From Alphaproteobacteria bacterium (GTDB lineage: Bacteria; Pseudomonadota; Alphaproteobacteria; UBA8366; Aestuariispiraceae), in assembly GCA_033344895.1 (NCBI GenBank), contig JAWPMN010000001.1:1-64000 (forward strand): DNA of 64,000 bases, read 5' to 3'. Below are positions 18,180 to 28,853 of the stretch, piece after piece. The stretch's first letter is position 1. The number at the start of each line of letters is the position of its first letter. Both the position numbers and the translations under genes were made by a program. The notes beneath the pieces are model-generated. The model was not told the DNA's origin. It ran no database searches and worked only from the letters and a program-made list of their open reading frames with translations.

Positions 18180-18909
18180 AACCTATCGCCACATGGCGAC
18201 GGTCGAAGAAAGCCATTGGTGGTTCAAGGGACGGCGGCGCGTCGTGACGGCCGCTCTTCGGCGGCTCCTGGGCGATTTCAATCCCGACTGCCGCATCCTG
18301 GAACTCGGCTGCGGCGTCGGCGGCAATCTTGAGATGCTCTCACGGTTCGGACGTGTCGATGCCGTCGAACCGGATGCGTGGGCGGCGGGCAAATCGCGCG
18401 AGAAGGGATGTGCGGCCGTCCTGCAGGGTGCATTGCCCGATCACCTGCCGGAGGATTTGGCACCCGCCTATGACCTGATCGCGATGTTGGACGTGCTGGA
18501 GCATATCGACGATGCGCCCGGCGCCCTGGCGGCGATCCATGGCCGTATCGTGTCCAACGGCCGTCTGCTGCTTACCGTTCCCGCCTATCCGTGGATGTAT
18601 GGCGACCACGACCGGCGCCACCATCATCTGCGGCGTTATACGCGATCCACACTGCGGGCCGAGCTGCGCGGCGCGGGTTTCGACATCTGTTTCATGGGGC
18701 ATTTCAATCTGCTGCTGTTGCCACCCGCTGTCCTGGTGCGTCTTGCTCAGCGATATACGCCCTTTCTGAAAGGCGATGACGAAGCGCGCGGCGCGACCGG
18801 CCCCGCCAACACCGTGCTGAACGCCATCTTCGCCCTGGAATCGCCCCTGGCCGCCCGCATCCCATTCCCGGCCGGCCTGTCGATCCTGGCGGTCGCGCGG
18901 CCGCTCTAA
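18169..18909 (+). CDS. Class I SAM-dependent methyltransferase with HWWFKGRR N-terminus
   Basis: A 246-residue methyltransferase. It opens with VEESHWWFKGRRRVV, a signature of a family often found in cell-surface polysaccharide and polyprenyl-glycan loci. Motif I is RILELGCGVGGNLEML (residues 42-57) and then AMLDVLEHIDDAPGAL. A hydrophobic stretch near residue 180 (FNLLLLPPAVLVRLAQ) suggests membrane association. It is the last gene of the four-gene cluster, and its stop codon overlaps the convergent GST stop by four bases (CTAA). Substrate unknown. Confidence 0.85.
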   Translation: MEPETYRHMATVEESHWWFKGRRRVVTAALRRLLGDFNPDCRILELGCGVGGNLEMLSRFGRVDAVEPDAWAAGKSREKGCAAVLQGALPDHLPEDLAPAYDLIAMLDVLEHIDDAPGALAAIHGRIVSNGRLLLTVPAYPWMYGDHDRRHHHLRRYTRSTLRAELRGAGFDICFMGHFNLLLLPPAVLVRLAQRYTPFLKGDDEARGATGPANTVLNAIFALESPLAARIPFPAGLSILAVARPL

Positions 18910-19553
18910 TACTCCAGCCGTCCCCGCATGTCCTCAAAAGGAATCATGACAGTGCCGCGATAGGCAGGACGCGCGGTCAGCCGCGCATACATCGCTTCGA
19001 CCCCCGGCACCGAAGGGCGTTCAATATCCAGTTCGAAGTATCGGTACAGATGCGTGCCGATAACGATGTCCGCCAGTGTCGGCTTGTCCCCCAGCAGGAA
19101 GAACCGGTCGCCGATTTCCCGTTCCAGCAGCGTCATATGCGCGGAGCATCGTTGGATCTTGGCGCGGATGGCGGCCTTGTCCTGCTTGTCCTCCGGTGTG
19201 CGGAACCCTCGCCAGAACACCCCTTCCAGAAAGTCCGGCTGCAGGACCGTCTGCCCCCAGTCCATCCACTGTTCGATCCGGGCACGCTCCGCCGGTTTCG
19301 ACGGCCAGAAGTCCGGCGCCCCGAAGGTCGCGGCCAGATAGCGCAGAATGGTATGCGATTCCCAGATCGCGGTGCCATCATGCAGAAGCACGGGCACCTT
19401 TCCATGCGGATTCATCCGCCTGAATTCCGGGTCATCCAGCCCGCCATGGGCGCCGCCTTTTTCAATGTGACGGTGTTCCAGCCCCAGTTCGGCGACGAAC
19501 CACAGAACCTTTTGAACATTGAACGCGGATCGACGGCCGTAGACTGTCAGCAT
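18906..19553 (-). CDS. Glutathione S-transferase family protein
   Basis: A 215-residue GST. The thioredoxin-like domain begins MLTVYGRRSAFNVQKVLWF, with the Ser11-type active-site region RRSAFNVQK, then NPHGKVPVL and WESHTILRYLAATFG. The helical domain ends with LADIVIGTHLYRYFELD. It is unlike the GST at the start of the window, so the two are not recent duplicates. It lies nine bases after the DUF3095 gene and is probably expressed with it. Substrate unknown. Confidence 0.9.
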   Translation of the reverse strand: MLTVYGRRSAFNVQKVLWFVAELGLEHRHIEKGGAHGGLDDPEFRRMNPHGKVPVLLHDGTAIWESHTILRYLAATFGAPDFWPSKPAERARIEQWMDWGQTVLQPDFLEGVFWRGFRTPEDKQDKAAIRAKIQRCSAHMTLLEREIGDRFFLLGDKPTLADIVIGTHLYRYFELDIERPSVPGVEAMYARLTARPAYRGTVMIPFEDMRGRLEY

Positions 19554-19562
19554 CCTGCACCT

Positions 19563-20768
19563 TCACTCCAGACTGTTGAGCTGCGCCTTGAACGACAGGC
19601 TCGCGGCGGTGAAGCCGCCATCCCCGCCGTCCACGAAATGGACGTGTTCGCCCTCGTCCAGATTAAACACCAGACAGGTCATCAATGCATGATCCGCGCG
19701 GTGAGTGCCATATACAATCTCGCCGACCTCTCGCAGCCGTTCCAGCAAGGCCTCGATGGCATCGGCCTGCTCCGGTGAACAATCCAGCGTCAGTCGCAAC
19801 ACGTCATCGAAACGCCGATAATCGGAATTGGCGCGCAACTCCTTTCGATAGGATGGCGCATCGTATCCGCCAGCCGACCAGTTGAACTTTTCGAGCAGGA
19901 ACTGAACGAGGCTTTCGAACAGCAGCCACAGGTAACGTCGCCAGGTCGGTCGCTGCCCCCGTGTCAGACGGGCTTCCATGCGCAAGCCGTTCGGTATCCA
20001 GCGGAACCGCATCGTCTTCACCGTAACCGGACTCGCCGAAGTGAGGTCTCCACCGAGTATGCGTTCCACCTCCTGCAGGACCCCGTTATAGACCGAACGC
20101 CGGGCCTCAGGATCCCGGGGCCGCGCTAGGACGATCAGGCACAGCATGACGCCCAAGCGCGCATTCAGGGGTTCCCAGCGGCAGGACAGACCGGTCATGT
20201 CCGGTTCTTTGGCCAGTGAGTCCACCGAGAAGCGGTAGCGCCCGCCCTCCACCGGATCAGACTTGATCAGACGCTCTGCCCGCAACACGCCCCCGCCGCC
20301 GGCAGCGGCCAGCTCGTTGCCCGGGGACAGACGCAGTTTGCCCAGCGTCACGTCGACACCGTCCGCGCGCAGTTCACGGACCGCCACGGCACCGATACGG
20401 AGTTCCAGGTCGAACTCCCGCCGTGCAAGGTTCGCCGCACCCAGCAGGGCGGACCGTATCGGATCGAGCAACGAGCCCGGAATGAGCAATGTCGCCCCGT
20501 CCCCACCGAAGATATAGGCTATATCGATATCCGGGGCCACATCCGCAGCCGCATTGCAGGCGGCCGTGATGCACGCCGCGCCCAGCATGTTGACGTCCTT
20601 GTAACGACCCTCCGCGATGGCGCGCGTCGACCCGCGAATGTCGGCCAGAACCACGTGCCAATCGTCCGGCACCGGCAAAAAGGCCGACGGATCCGCCACC
20701 CGGTCGAAATCCTCGAAAGGCGGCAAGTCGGTATAGAAGCGGTCGTCATGCGCCGCCGGTCTTGCCAT
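19563..20768 (-). CDS. DUF3095 protein with class III nucleotidyl-cyclase-like domain
   Basis: A 401-residue soluble protein of the DUF3095 family. The N-terminal half resembles a class III nucleotidyl cyclase. It has VVLADIRGSTRAIAEG with Asp43 at the first metal position, and IFGGDGATLLIP with Asp90 at the second. The remainder is family-specific and has WIPNGLRMEARLTRG and a helical region near residues 270-290. No activity has been tied to the family to my knowledge. A GGGAG site precedes the ATG at 20768, and the GST gene follows after nine bases. It could be an active cyclase or a degenerate sensor. Confidence 0.75.
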   Translation of the reverse strand: MARPAAHDDRFYTDLPPFEDFDRVADPSAFLPVPDDWHVVLADIRGSTRAIAEGRYKDVNMLGAACITAACNAAADVAPDIDIAYIFGGDGATLLIPGSLLDPIRSALLGAANLARREFDLELRIGAVAVRELRADGVDVTLGKLRLSPGNELAAAGGGGVLRAERLIKSDPVEGGRYRFSVDSLAKEPDMTGLSCRWEPLNARLGVMLCLIVLARPRDPEARRSVYNGVLQEVERILGGDLTSASPVTVKTMRFRWIPNGLRMEARLTRGQRPTWRRYLWLLFESLVQFLLEKFNWSAGGYDAPSYRKELRANSDYRRFDDVLRLTLDCSPEQADAIEALLERLREVGEIVYGTHRADHALMTCLVFNLDEGEHVHFVDGGDGGFTAASLSFKAQLNSLE

Positions 20769-20849
20769 GGAACGGCTCCCGGCCTGAGTAAAAAGATCGT
20801 TCGAGATGAAGGTAGTAGGTTCGAGGTTCGTTCAAGAGCCCGAAAAGGA

Positions 20850-20873
20850 AATCGGGCCCGCGAGGGCCCGATT
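20850..20873 (-). terminator. Rho-independent-type terminator after ftsH
   Basis: A perfect 10-bp hairpin AATCGGGCCC / GGGCCCGATT with a GCGA-type loop, 25 bases past the ftsH stop. The minus strand continues TTTCCTTTTC. It closes the long yebC-to-ftsH run. Confidence 0.8.
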
Positions 20874-20897
20874 CACAAACTGTTGAAGATCGGCAGA

Positions 20898-22814
<1,917 letters not shown>

Positions 22815-22986
22815 GGTCTACGTCGTCCTTCCGTCGGGGGCATCGCATTGGGCCCCACCATGACCAATCGCGGCCGATCCGTTACGCCGCCGGGCATTTA
22901 ACCGGCTCGTCCCTCCTGCGTCCAGCGCGGATGCTGGATTTTCAGCGGACGAACCCTGTTCGCGTCTCACGCATGCCGATGAGGGA

Positions 22987-24366
22987 CTACATAGGTCGCG
23001 CAGCCGGGTTTGAAAAGGGCAGAACCCTTTGAAAGCCCACTCCCCAGGCGTCCGATACCGCCCGAAATGCAATCCCGCCTTTCGGCAATGGCCCGTCGCC
23101 ATACAGATCCAGGTGCGGAACGCTGACAATCCGGCCATTTCGACGAACTGCGGGGATGGCGGCGCGGACCGGCCCTGGCAAACGGTTCAGGGCTTCCGGC
23201 CCGGATTTCCGGGCTTCCGTCACGCCCTGCCGTCCCAGCGCGCCGACCTCCCAGAGGCCTCCGCCCTCGTGCGCCGGATCCACGGCCAGGCGACAGACAA
23301 AGCGACTGTCCCACGTCACTCCGTCCCGCAGCAAAATCGGCGCCGCGACGCCGGCCGGTTCCCGGCAAACCAGAATCCCGTCCCGCCAGACCGAAACCTT
23401 CGTTCCTGCCAGCGTCCTACCGCCCCCCAGTTGTCCGGAAACGATCGCTTCGTGCAAGGCCGTCAGATATCTCTCACGCGGCGGATGGGCGCGACCGCCC
23501 AGGATGCGGACGGAATGCGAGAGAACCCTCAGAGCAACCTCCTCCGGCAAGTCGGCGAAGGGTCCCGGCGCGAAGGTCAGAAACCCGGTCGGGTCCGATT
23601 GGGCCTGGGTTTCGATAAACCGATCCCGCGCGGCTTCCAGGGCTGCCCGTGCCCGCGCCATGCGGGACGCCGTTTCTGCCAGTCGAGCGGGCGTCATGCC
23701 CTCCGCCGCGAGCATTTCCCGAAGCCTCCGGACCCGGACCCGCGCAAACCCCCCGTTCTCATTCGAAGGATCCCGCACGATCGGCAGGCCCGACCGCACC
23801 GCGGTGGCTTCAAGGCGGGCCTTGGGAAAGCCCAGCAGCGGACGCAGCAGGATCAGACCGTCTCTGTGTGTGACCGGTGCCATGGCGGACAGGCCGTCCA
23901 CCCCGCTCCCACGCCCAAGGCGCAACAGCAGTGTCTCCGCCTGATCGTCCTGATGGTGCGCCAGCAGTACCGCCTTGCCGGTGCGCACGGAAAGCCAATC
24001 GGCCAGCAGTCGATATCGAATCTCCCGGGCCGCCGCCTGTACATCGCTTTTGGGAATCGCACCCTCGTGATGCAGCGCGATCGCCGGGATGCCTTGGGCA
24101 TTCAGGGATTCGGCGACACTCTCGGCTTCCGCAGGAGCTTCCGGTCGCAGACCGTGATCAACCGTAACCGCCTGAACCGGGATGCCATGCCGCCCGGCCC
24201 ATTCGGCTGCCAGGACGACCAGCGCGATACTGTCGGGGCCGCCCGAACAGGCGACGGTCAAGCAGCCGTCGACCGCCCCCAACAAGGGCGCCATGGCCGC
24301 GTCGAACTCGGCGGCTTCGATCGGTCTGGCTTCGACAGTTTTGCCGGATGTGCCGTCTGGGTGCAT
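22987..24366 (-). CDS. tilS: tRNA(Ile)-lysidine synthase
   Basis: A 459-residue N-type ATP pyrophosphatase that converts cytidine 34 of the CAU-anticodon isoleucine tRNA to lysidine, so that it reads AUA. The PP-loop is ACSGGPDSIAL (residues 39-49), followed by VDHGLRPEAPAEAE and the LLAHHQDDQAETLLLRLGRGSG region. C-terminal TilS substrate-binding domains follow. The start MHPDG at 24366 has GGGGGG just ahead and lies 11 bases past the cpoB stop; the open frame further upstream lies inside cpoB. The tilS-ftsH order is common in proteobacteria. Confidence 0.94.
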   Translation of the reverse strand: MHPDGTSGKTVEARPIEAAEFDAAMAPLLGAVDGCLTVACSGGPDSIALVVLAAEWAGRHGIPVQAVTVDHGLRPEAPAEAESVAESLNAQGIPAIALHHEGAIPKSDVQAAAREIRYRLLADWLSVRTGKAVLLAHHQDDQAETLLLRLGRGSGVDGLSAMAPVTHRDGLILLRPLLGFPKARLEATAVRSGLPIVRDPSNENGGFARVRVRRLREMLAAEGMTPARLAETASRMARARAALEAARDRFIETQAQSDPTGFLTFAPGPFADLPEEVALRVLSHSVRILGGRAHPPRERYLTALHEAIVSGQLGGGRTLAGTKVSVWRDGILVCREPAGVAAPILLRDGVTWDSRFVCRLAVDPAHEGGGLWEVGALGRQGVTEARKSGPEALNRLPGPVRAAIPAVRRNGRIVSVPHLDLYGDGPLPKGGIAFRAVSDAWGVGFQRVLPFSNPAARPM

Positions 24367-24377
24367 GAGCCCCCCGG

Positions 24378-25583
24378 TCAGCAGCCGTATTGTGCGCCCC
24401 GGTCTTCCGCCAGTTTCAACACGGCACGGCGTGCATTGGGATATTCGCTCCGCAACGTGCTGAACGCGGAGCACGCTTCGGACTTGTTGCCCAGCGCATT
24501 CAGGGACATGCCAAGTTTCAACAGGCTGTCCGGTGCCTTGGCGCTCTTCGGGAACCGGGAATAGACATCCACAAAGGAGAAGGCGGCGTCCCGATAGTTG
24601 CTGCGAACATAATATGTCTCACCTAGCCAATATAACGCGGCGGAGGCAAGCTGATGCTCACCATGCTTGTCGAGGAAGACCTTCAGGGCCGCTTCCGCAT
24701 CGGCGTAATCGCCCTGACGCATCAGCCCGAGACTATGGTCATAGAGGGCCTGCGGCTCAGACGGCAGGGCCGCGGTCGCGTTGGAACCCGCCGAGGCGAT
24801 ATCGCCACCCTCTACCGGACCGGAACTCTGCACGATCGAAGGCAGAGACGGTGCCGAACTGGTGTCGGATCCGGCCGTTGCCGGCGGTGTCGAACCTTGC
24901 GTCGCCTGCAAATTGGCCTGCCCACCGACGACATTGCCCTGGGCATCGACGATCAGAGTACCCAGCGTCCCGCCTTGCGGCGCGTTGCCACCGCTGCCGG
25001 CGCTCTCCGTTCCGGAGGAAGAGATGATGGTCGTACCGGATCCCGGAACCGGAATCAGCTGCTGCCCGTTGGATTGCGACGCGTCCGCTGCCTGTCCGCC
25101 TGTCTGTTCGGTTGTCTGCCCAAGGGAACTCGTCGCCCCGGACTGGTTCGGGGGCACCGGATTTCCCCCTTCAAGTCGCGTCAACCGAAACTCGATATCC
25201 TTCATCGCCGTTTCAAGGCGCTGTTCCATCTGACGCATCTTGAACTGGACTTCTTCGACCTGGCCCGTCGTGTCGCGCATGCGGCGTTCCAGCTCCTGAA
25301 TCCGGACCTGGAGGCGCGCCGCGATATCGCCGGTGACGGCATCGCCGCCCGGGCTGGCGCTATCCTGAGGCGCCAGACTGCTAGGGGCGGGCCCGGTCTG
25401 TCCGCGATAGATGTAACGCTGAAGATCCGCCAGATCGCGCTTCAGGTTCTGGATTTCGCGGGAAAGGTCCTGCGCCGGGGCGGGTGTCGGTGCCGCGGAA
25501 CCGAGAACGGTAACCGCAATCGCGCACGCAACCAGCGCGGTCCGGATGGAGGGATTACGCCGTTTGGCTGTCATTACTGTCAT
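24378..25583 (-). CDS. cpoB: Cell-division coordinator CpoB (YbgF), Tol-Pal associated
   Basis: About 401 residues: a signal peptide ending near APAQ, an N-terminal trimerising coiled coil (DLSREIQNLKRDLADLQRYI and a later heptad stretch near residue 90), a low-complexity Gly/Ser/Thr/Gln-rich linker (roughly 130-275), and a C-terminal TPR domain (ALYDHSLGLMRQGDYADAEAA onward). CpoB couples PBP1B activity with Tol-driven outer-membrane constriction. The linker is longer than in E. coli YbgF. The start is uncertain: ATG at 25583 or 25574; neither has a strong ribosome site. It sits after pal as in most Tol-Pal clusters. Confidence 0.9.
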   Translation of the reverse strand: MTVMTAKRRNPSIRTALVACAIAVTVLGSAAPTPAPAQDLSREIQNLKRDLADLQRYIYRGQTGPAPSSLAPQDSASPGGDAVTGDIAARLQVRIQELERRMRDTTGQVEEVQFKMRQMEQRLETAMKDIEFRLTRLEGGNPVPPNQSGATSSLGQTTEQTGGQAADASQSNGQQLIPVPGSGTTIISSSGTESAGSGGNAPQGGTLGTLIVDAQGNVVGGQANLQATQGSTPPATAGSDTSSAPSLPSIVQSSGPVEGGDIASAGSNATAALPSEPQALYDHSLGLMRQGDYADAEAALKVFLDKHGEHQLASAALYWLGETYYVRSNYRDAAFSFVDVYSRFPKSAKAPDSLLKLGMSLNALGNKSEACSAFSTLRSEYPNARRAVLKLAEDRGAQYGC

Positions 25584-25618
25584 GGTCCAGATGCTGACCC
25601 ATGTTCGTGGCAACAATA

Positions 25619-25652
25619 GGGCGGCCGTCGGTTCATATCGCGACGGCCGCCC
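25619..25652 (-). terminator. Hairpin between pal and cpoB, possible attenuator
   Basis: A perfect 12-bp inverted repeat GGGCGGCCGTCG / CGACGGCCGCCC with a 10-base loop, about 35 bases past the pal stop. Only a weak T-rich tail (CTATTGTT) follows on the minus strand. It may reduce read-through so that the abundant lipoprotein Pal exceeds CpoB. Confidence 0.6.
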
Positions 25653-25685
25653 CAATGTTTAAACGCGCTTTGTGAAGCGAAACCG

Positions 25686-26213
25686 TTAGCTGCTGTAGCC
25701 ACCGGTCAGCACGGTCACGGAACGGCGGTTCTGAGCCCAGGAGGCTTCGTTCGAACCGGTCGCGACCGGGCGGCTTTCACCCAGCGGCAGGGTCTCGATC
25801 CGGCCGGCCGAAATACCGCGTGCGATCAGATAATCGCGGGCGGCAGCGGCGCGGCGGGCGCTGAGAGCCAAGTTGTAATCGTCGGTACCACGCTCATCCG
25901 CGTGACCTTCGATGGTGATGGTAACGGCCGGGAATGCCGCAAGCCAAGCGGCCTGCGCGTCCAGCGTGCTCTGCGCCTGTGCCGACAGCTCGGAGCTATC
26001 GTAAGCGAAGAAGACGCGGTCCCCGGCGACCTGCATGAACTGTTCGATCGAGCCTTCGGCCGGACCCGACGGGGCGGGCGGCGGCGGCGGCGGCGCCGGC
26101 TGAGCCGTTTGGGTGTTGCCGGTGTCGTTCGTCGCGACGGCTTCTTCCTCGTTGGTCGAGCAAGCGGCGACCAGGGTCGCGGCGGCCAGCAAGGCAATAA
26201 CTTTCAAGCGCAT
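25686..26213 (-). CDS. pal: Peptidoglycan-associated lipoprotein Pal
   Basis: A 175-residue outer-membrane lipoprotein. The lipobox LVAAC places the lipidated cysteine at residue 18. An Ala/Pro-rich linker (APPPPPPAPSGPAEG) follows, then the OmpA-type domain, which binds meso-DAP of peptidoglycan: FFAYDSSELSAQAQ, then EGHADERGTDDYNLALSARR and IETLPLGESRPVATGSNEA. Pal tethers the outer membrane to the wall and is cycled by TolB-TolA. Start at 26213 is set by the short lipoprotein signal; the frame is open 39 codons further. It has its own promoter in a 217-base gap after tolB. Confidence 0.97.
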   Translation of the reverse strand: MRLKVIALLAAATLVAACSTNEEEAVATNDTGNTQTAQPAPPPPPPAPSGPAEGSIEQFMQVAGDRVFFAYDSSELSAQAQSTLDAQAAWLAAFPAVTITIEGHADERGTDDYNLALSARRAAAARDYLIARGISAGRIETLPLGESRPVATGSNEASWAQNRRSVTVLTGGYSS

Positions 26214-26319
26214 TGAGGTACCCCCTACGCGGTCGCCGCAGTTATCGGGCGACGTGTACATCTCGTGTTCTGCCGACGTCGAGTGAACATGCGAACCATC
26301 CTCACCCTTCGGCGGTGCA

Positions 26320-26349
26320 ATAATAAGCATGTCGGAATTCGGTTTTCAA
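26320..26349 (-). promoter_or_regulatory. Sigma-70 type promoter for pal
   Basis: On the minus strand TTGAAA (26349-26344) and TATTAT (26325-26320) are separated by 18 bases. The implied leader is about 100 bases. A short inverted repeat GAATCC-GGAA-GGATTC lies directly upstream at about 26353-26368. An independent pal promoter is also known in E. coli. Confidence 0.65.
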
Positions 26350-26430
26350 TAGAATCCGGAAGGATTCCCTGCATATTTCCTAATCTGTAGCAATTGTGAC
26401 TGCCCGTGATTTCGCCCCCTATGGTTAACG

Positions 26431-27756
26431 CTACCGATTGAGAGGCGACCAGGCCGGGTCCGCCGCCAGTCCCGGTGTCGGAATCCGGCGTTCGTTATAG
26501 CCTGTCACATCGATGGAATAGAGGAACGAGGTCGCGTCTTCGCCGCGTGTCTCTCGATAGTACATCAAAACCCGACCGTTCGGCGACCAGGTCGGACCTT
26601 CATTGTGATAGCCCTGCACCAGAAGTCGCTCACCGGTTCCGTCCGGACGCATCACGCCGATATAGAACTGGCCCTGCAGGATTTTCGTGAAGGCGATCAG
26701 ATCACCGCGCGGCGACCAGACCGGTGTACCGTAGCGCCCTTCCCCGAAGCTGATGCGATGCTGGTCCGTCCCGTCCGCATTCATGACATAAATCTGTTGC
26801 GTACCGCCACGGTCGGATTCGAACACGATACGCTGCCCGTCTGCGGAGAAGCTGGGCGACGTGTCGATCGACGGATCTTTGGTCAGTCGCGTCGACTGCC
26901 GCGTCCGCAGGTCCATGACGTAGATCTCGGAATTGCCGCGATCCTCATAGGTCAGCACGACCCGGTTTCCATCCGGCGAGAAGCGCGGCGAGAAGGTCAT
27001 CCCATTGAACGGTCCCAGCACCTCGCGACGTCCCGTTTCCAGATTGAAGAGATAGACGCGCGGGGTGTTGTCATAGAAATCGAGATAGACGATTTCCTTG
27101 CGGGCCGGCGAGAAGCGCGGCTTAACGACAAGGCTGCTGCCGTCGGTCAGATAGCGATGGTTGGCACCATCCTGATCCATGATGGCGAGGCGATGGGTAC
27201 GATTGTCCTTCGGGCCGCTCTTCGCGACATAAACGATCTGGCTGTCGAAATAGCCGTCTTCGCCTGTGATCCGCTTGTAGATCGCGTCGGAGACCACATG
27301 CGCGACCCGTCGCCAGTTGGCGCCGTCAGCCGAATAGCGCCGTCCCAGCATGTGCTCCGCAGCGAAGACGTCCCACAACCGGAACTCGACCGAAACCCGG
27401 CCGTCCGGTTCCACGGTCACCTTGCCGCTGACCAGTGCCTGGGCGTCGATCTTGCGCCAGGAATCGAAGCGCGGACGGACCGCCAGGCTCTTGGAATCCT
27501 GGTTGAAGGCCGCGCGGTCAATGGCCCGGAACAGGCCGGAGTTGACCAGGTTGGCTTGAACCACATCGGCGATCTGGCGGCCGAGTTCACCTTCCTGCTG
27601 ATTGAGACCGAAAAATTCCGGGATCGCGATCGGCAGCGGCTCGATATTGCCGCGCGTGATGTCGATCCGGACTTCCGCCCGGACAGACGCGGTCGTGAAT
27701 ACGACCGCGGCCAGGGCCAGGATCATTGCCAGTGAGGTAACGAAGGCGCGTCTCAT
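26431..27756 (-). CDS. tolB: Tol-Pal system beta-propeller protein TolB
   Basis: A 441-residue periplasmic protein: a signal peptide to about residue 27 (ASVRA), the N-terminal TolB domain ([20 protein letters not shown]), and a six-bladed propeller of WD40-like repeats recognisable as [35 protein letters not shown] and similar. TolB shuttles between Pal and TolA. The start at 27756 has GAGG at good spacing; the ATG at 27762 would add two residues. The gene follows tolA after 71 bases. Confidence 0.97.
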   Translation of the reverse strand: MRRAFVTSLAMILALAAVVFTTASVRAEVRIDITRGNIEPLPIAIPEFFGLNQQEGELGRQIADVVQANLVNSGLFRAIDRAAFNQDSKSLAVRPRFDSWRKIDAQALVSGKVTVEPDGRVSVEFRLWDVFAAEHMLGRRYSADGANWRRVAHVVSDAIYKRITGEDGYFDSQIVYVAKSGPKDNRTHRLAIMDQDGANHRYLTDGSSLVVKPRFSPARKEIVYLDFYDNTPRVYLFNLETGRREVLGPFNGMTFSPRFSPDGNRVVLTYEDRGNSEIYVMDLRTRQSTRLTKDPSIDTSPSFSADGQRIVFESDRGGTQQIYVMNADGTDQHRISFGEGRYGTPVWSPRGDLIAFTKILQGQFYIGVMRPDGTGERLLVQGYHNEGPTWSPNGRVLMYYRETRGEDATSFLYSIDVTGYNERRIPTPGLAADPAWSPLNR

Positions 27757-27827
27757 TCCCATCCTCGCTTGGCCCGTCGGGCCTTTAGTAAACAGTACCG
27801 ACATCCGGCACACCATTCCGCCACGGA

Positions 27828-28814
27828 TCAGAAAACCATATCCCGCGGCGAGAAGGTCAGAATGATCTTGTTCCATTCACCATATTTGCCATCCGGTAGT
27901 TTCAGCGGCTGACACCGCAGAACCGCACGAACGACACTTTCACCGAACTGCTTAGTAGCCGATTCCGACAATTCTGTGACGCTGGCAGTTCCCACCGTCT
28001 TGTCCCGGTTCATGACGATCTCGACCACCGCCTGCATGTCCTGAACATTCGCCGCACCGACCGGCGGATTCCAGCAACGCACGATCTGATCCCGAACAAC
28101 GGCCAGTTCGGAATCGGTCAGCCCGGGGGAGGACACACGGGTCTGTGCAGGCTTCGGTTCCTCCTTCTGCCGGCTCAGCGCGGCGGCGACCGCATCATTC
28201 AGCGTCGTCTTTTCCTTCTCCTCCGGCTTCGGTGGCGGAGGCGGCGCCTCTTCGACCTTTGCCAGCGTATTCAGAACCGAGGACGCAAAGTCCTGCTTCG
28301 GCTTCTCCGGCTCCGGCGGTTTGGCCGGCGGCTGGAAGGCAGGCGCGGGTGTCGGGGCCGGCGGCGGTTCCGGCTTCGGCTCAGGCTCGGGTTTCGGTTC
28401 CGGTTTCGGCTCAGGCTTGGGCTCCGGCACAGGCTCCGGTTCCGGCTTGGGCTCCGGCACAGGTTCCGGTTCCGGCTTGGGTTCCGGCACAGGTTCCGGT
28501 TCCGGCTCAGGCTCCGGCGGAGGCGGAGGCGGAGGCGGAGGCGGCGGCGGTGGCGGAGGTGGCGGCGCAGGCGGCGGCGGCGGCTCCGGTTTCGGTTCCG
28601 GCTTGGGCTCTGGTTTAGGCTCGAGCTCAGGTTCCGGCTTGGGTTCCGGTTCGGGGGCTGGCTGTGCCTGCGCGATATCGGCCTCGGTCACAACCTCGAA
28701 CGACTGCTCGCTGCCCAGCTCCACGAGGTCGCGGTCGCTGCTGGGCCAACGGATCACCGCGGCGATCAGGATCGCGATGTGAAACAGAATGGAGAAGACC
28801 AGAGGGCCGCGCAT
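27828..28814 (-). CDS. tolA: TolA, with extreme Pro/Glu/Lys repeat linker
   Basis: A 328-residue inner-membrane protein linking TolQR energy to the outer membrane. One TM helix spans about residues 4-21 ([17 protein letters not shown]) after a short cytoplasmic start. The linker (about residues 48-170) is not the alanine-rich helix of E. coli TolA. It is a repeat of PEPKPE units that includes a run of 17 consecutive prolines. Residues about 170-225 are Lys/Glu-rich. The C-terminal TolA/TonB-like domain covers [14 protein letters not shown] to the end, with a cysteine pair (WNPP-adjacent Cys and RCQPL). The linker would form a stiff polyproline rod across the periplasm. Translation of the proline run likely needs EF-P. 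Upstream ribosome site is weak. Confidence 0.93.
   Translation of the reverse strand: MRGPLVFSILFHIAILIAAVIRWPSSDRDLVELGSEQSFEVVTEADIAQAQPAPEPEPKPEPELEPKPEPKPEPKPEPPPPPAPPPPPPPPPPPPPPPPPEPEPEPEPVPEPKPEPEPVPEPKPEPEPVPEPKPEPKPEPKPEPEPKPEPPPAPTPAPAFQPPAKPPEPEKPKQDFASSVLNTLAKVEEAPPPPPKPEEKEKTTLNDAVAAALSRQKEEPKPAQTRVSSPGLTDSELAVVRDQIVRCWNPPVGAANVQDMQAVVEIVMNRDKTVGTASVTELSESATKQFGESVVRAVLRCQPLKLPDGKYGEWNKIILTFSPRDMVF
28380..28680 (-). repeat. Tandem PEPKPE-coding repeat and polyproline tract in tolA
   Basis: Short in-frame tandem units built on GGCTCCGG/CGGAGG-type hexamers encode Pro-Glu-Pro-Lys and a 17-proline run (about 28529-28579 on the plus strand). Three near-identical 36-base units lie at about 28410-28520. 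The plus strand of the same stretch is open and would read as a Gly/Ser repeat, a by-product of the composition. Confidence 0.85.
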
Positions 28815-28853
28815 GATGAACGTCGTCAGTCCTTGATACCGTGTTGTCTAACC

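Noticed and set aside
15129-18909. Recently acquired genomic island
   Set aside because: Slightly lower GC in the GT-C gene, but no integrase, tRNA, direct repeats or transposase flank it.
28321-28782. Plus-strand Gly/Ser-rich open frame of 153 codons opposite tolA
   Set aside because: It is the mirror of the PEPKPE repeat; its composition follows from tolA coding and it has no ribosome site.
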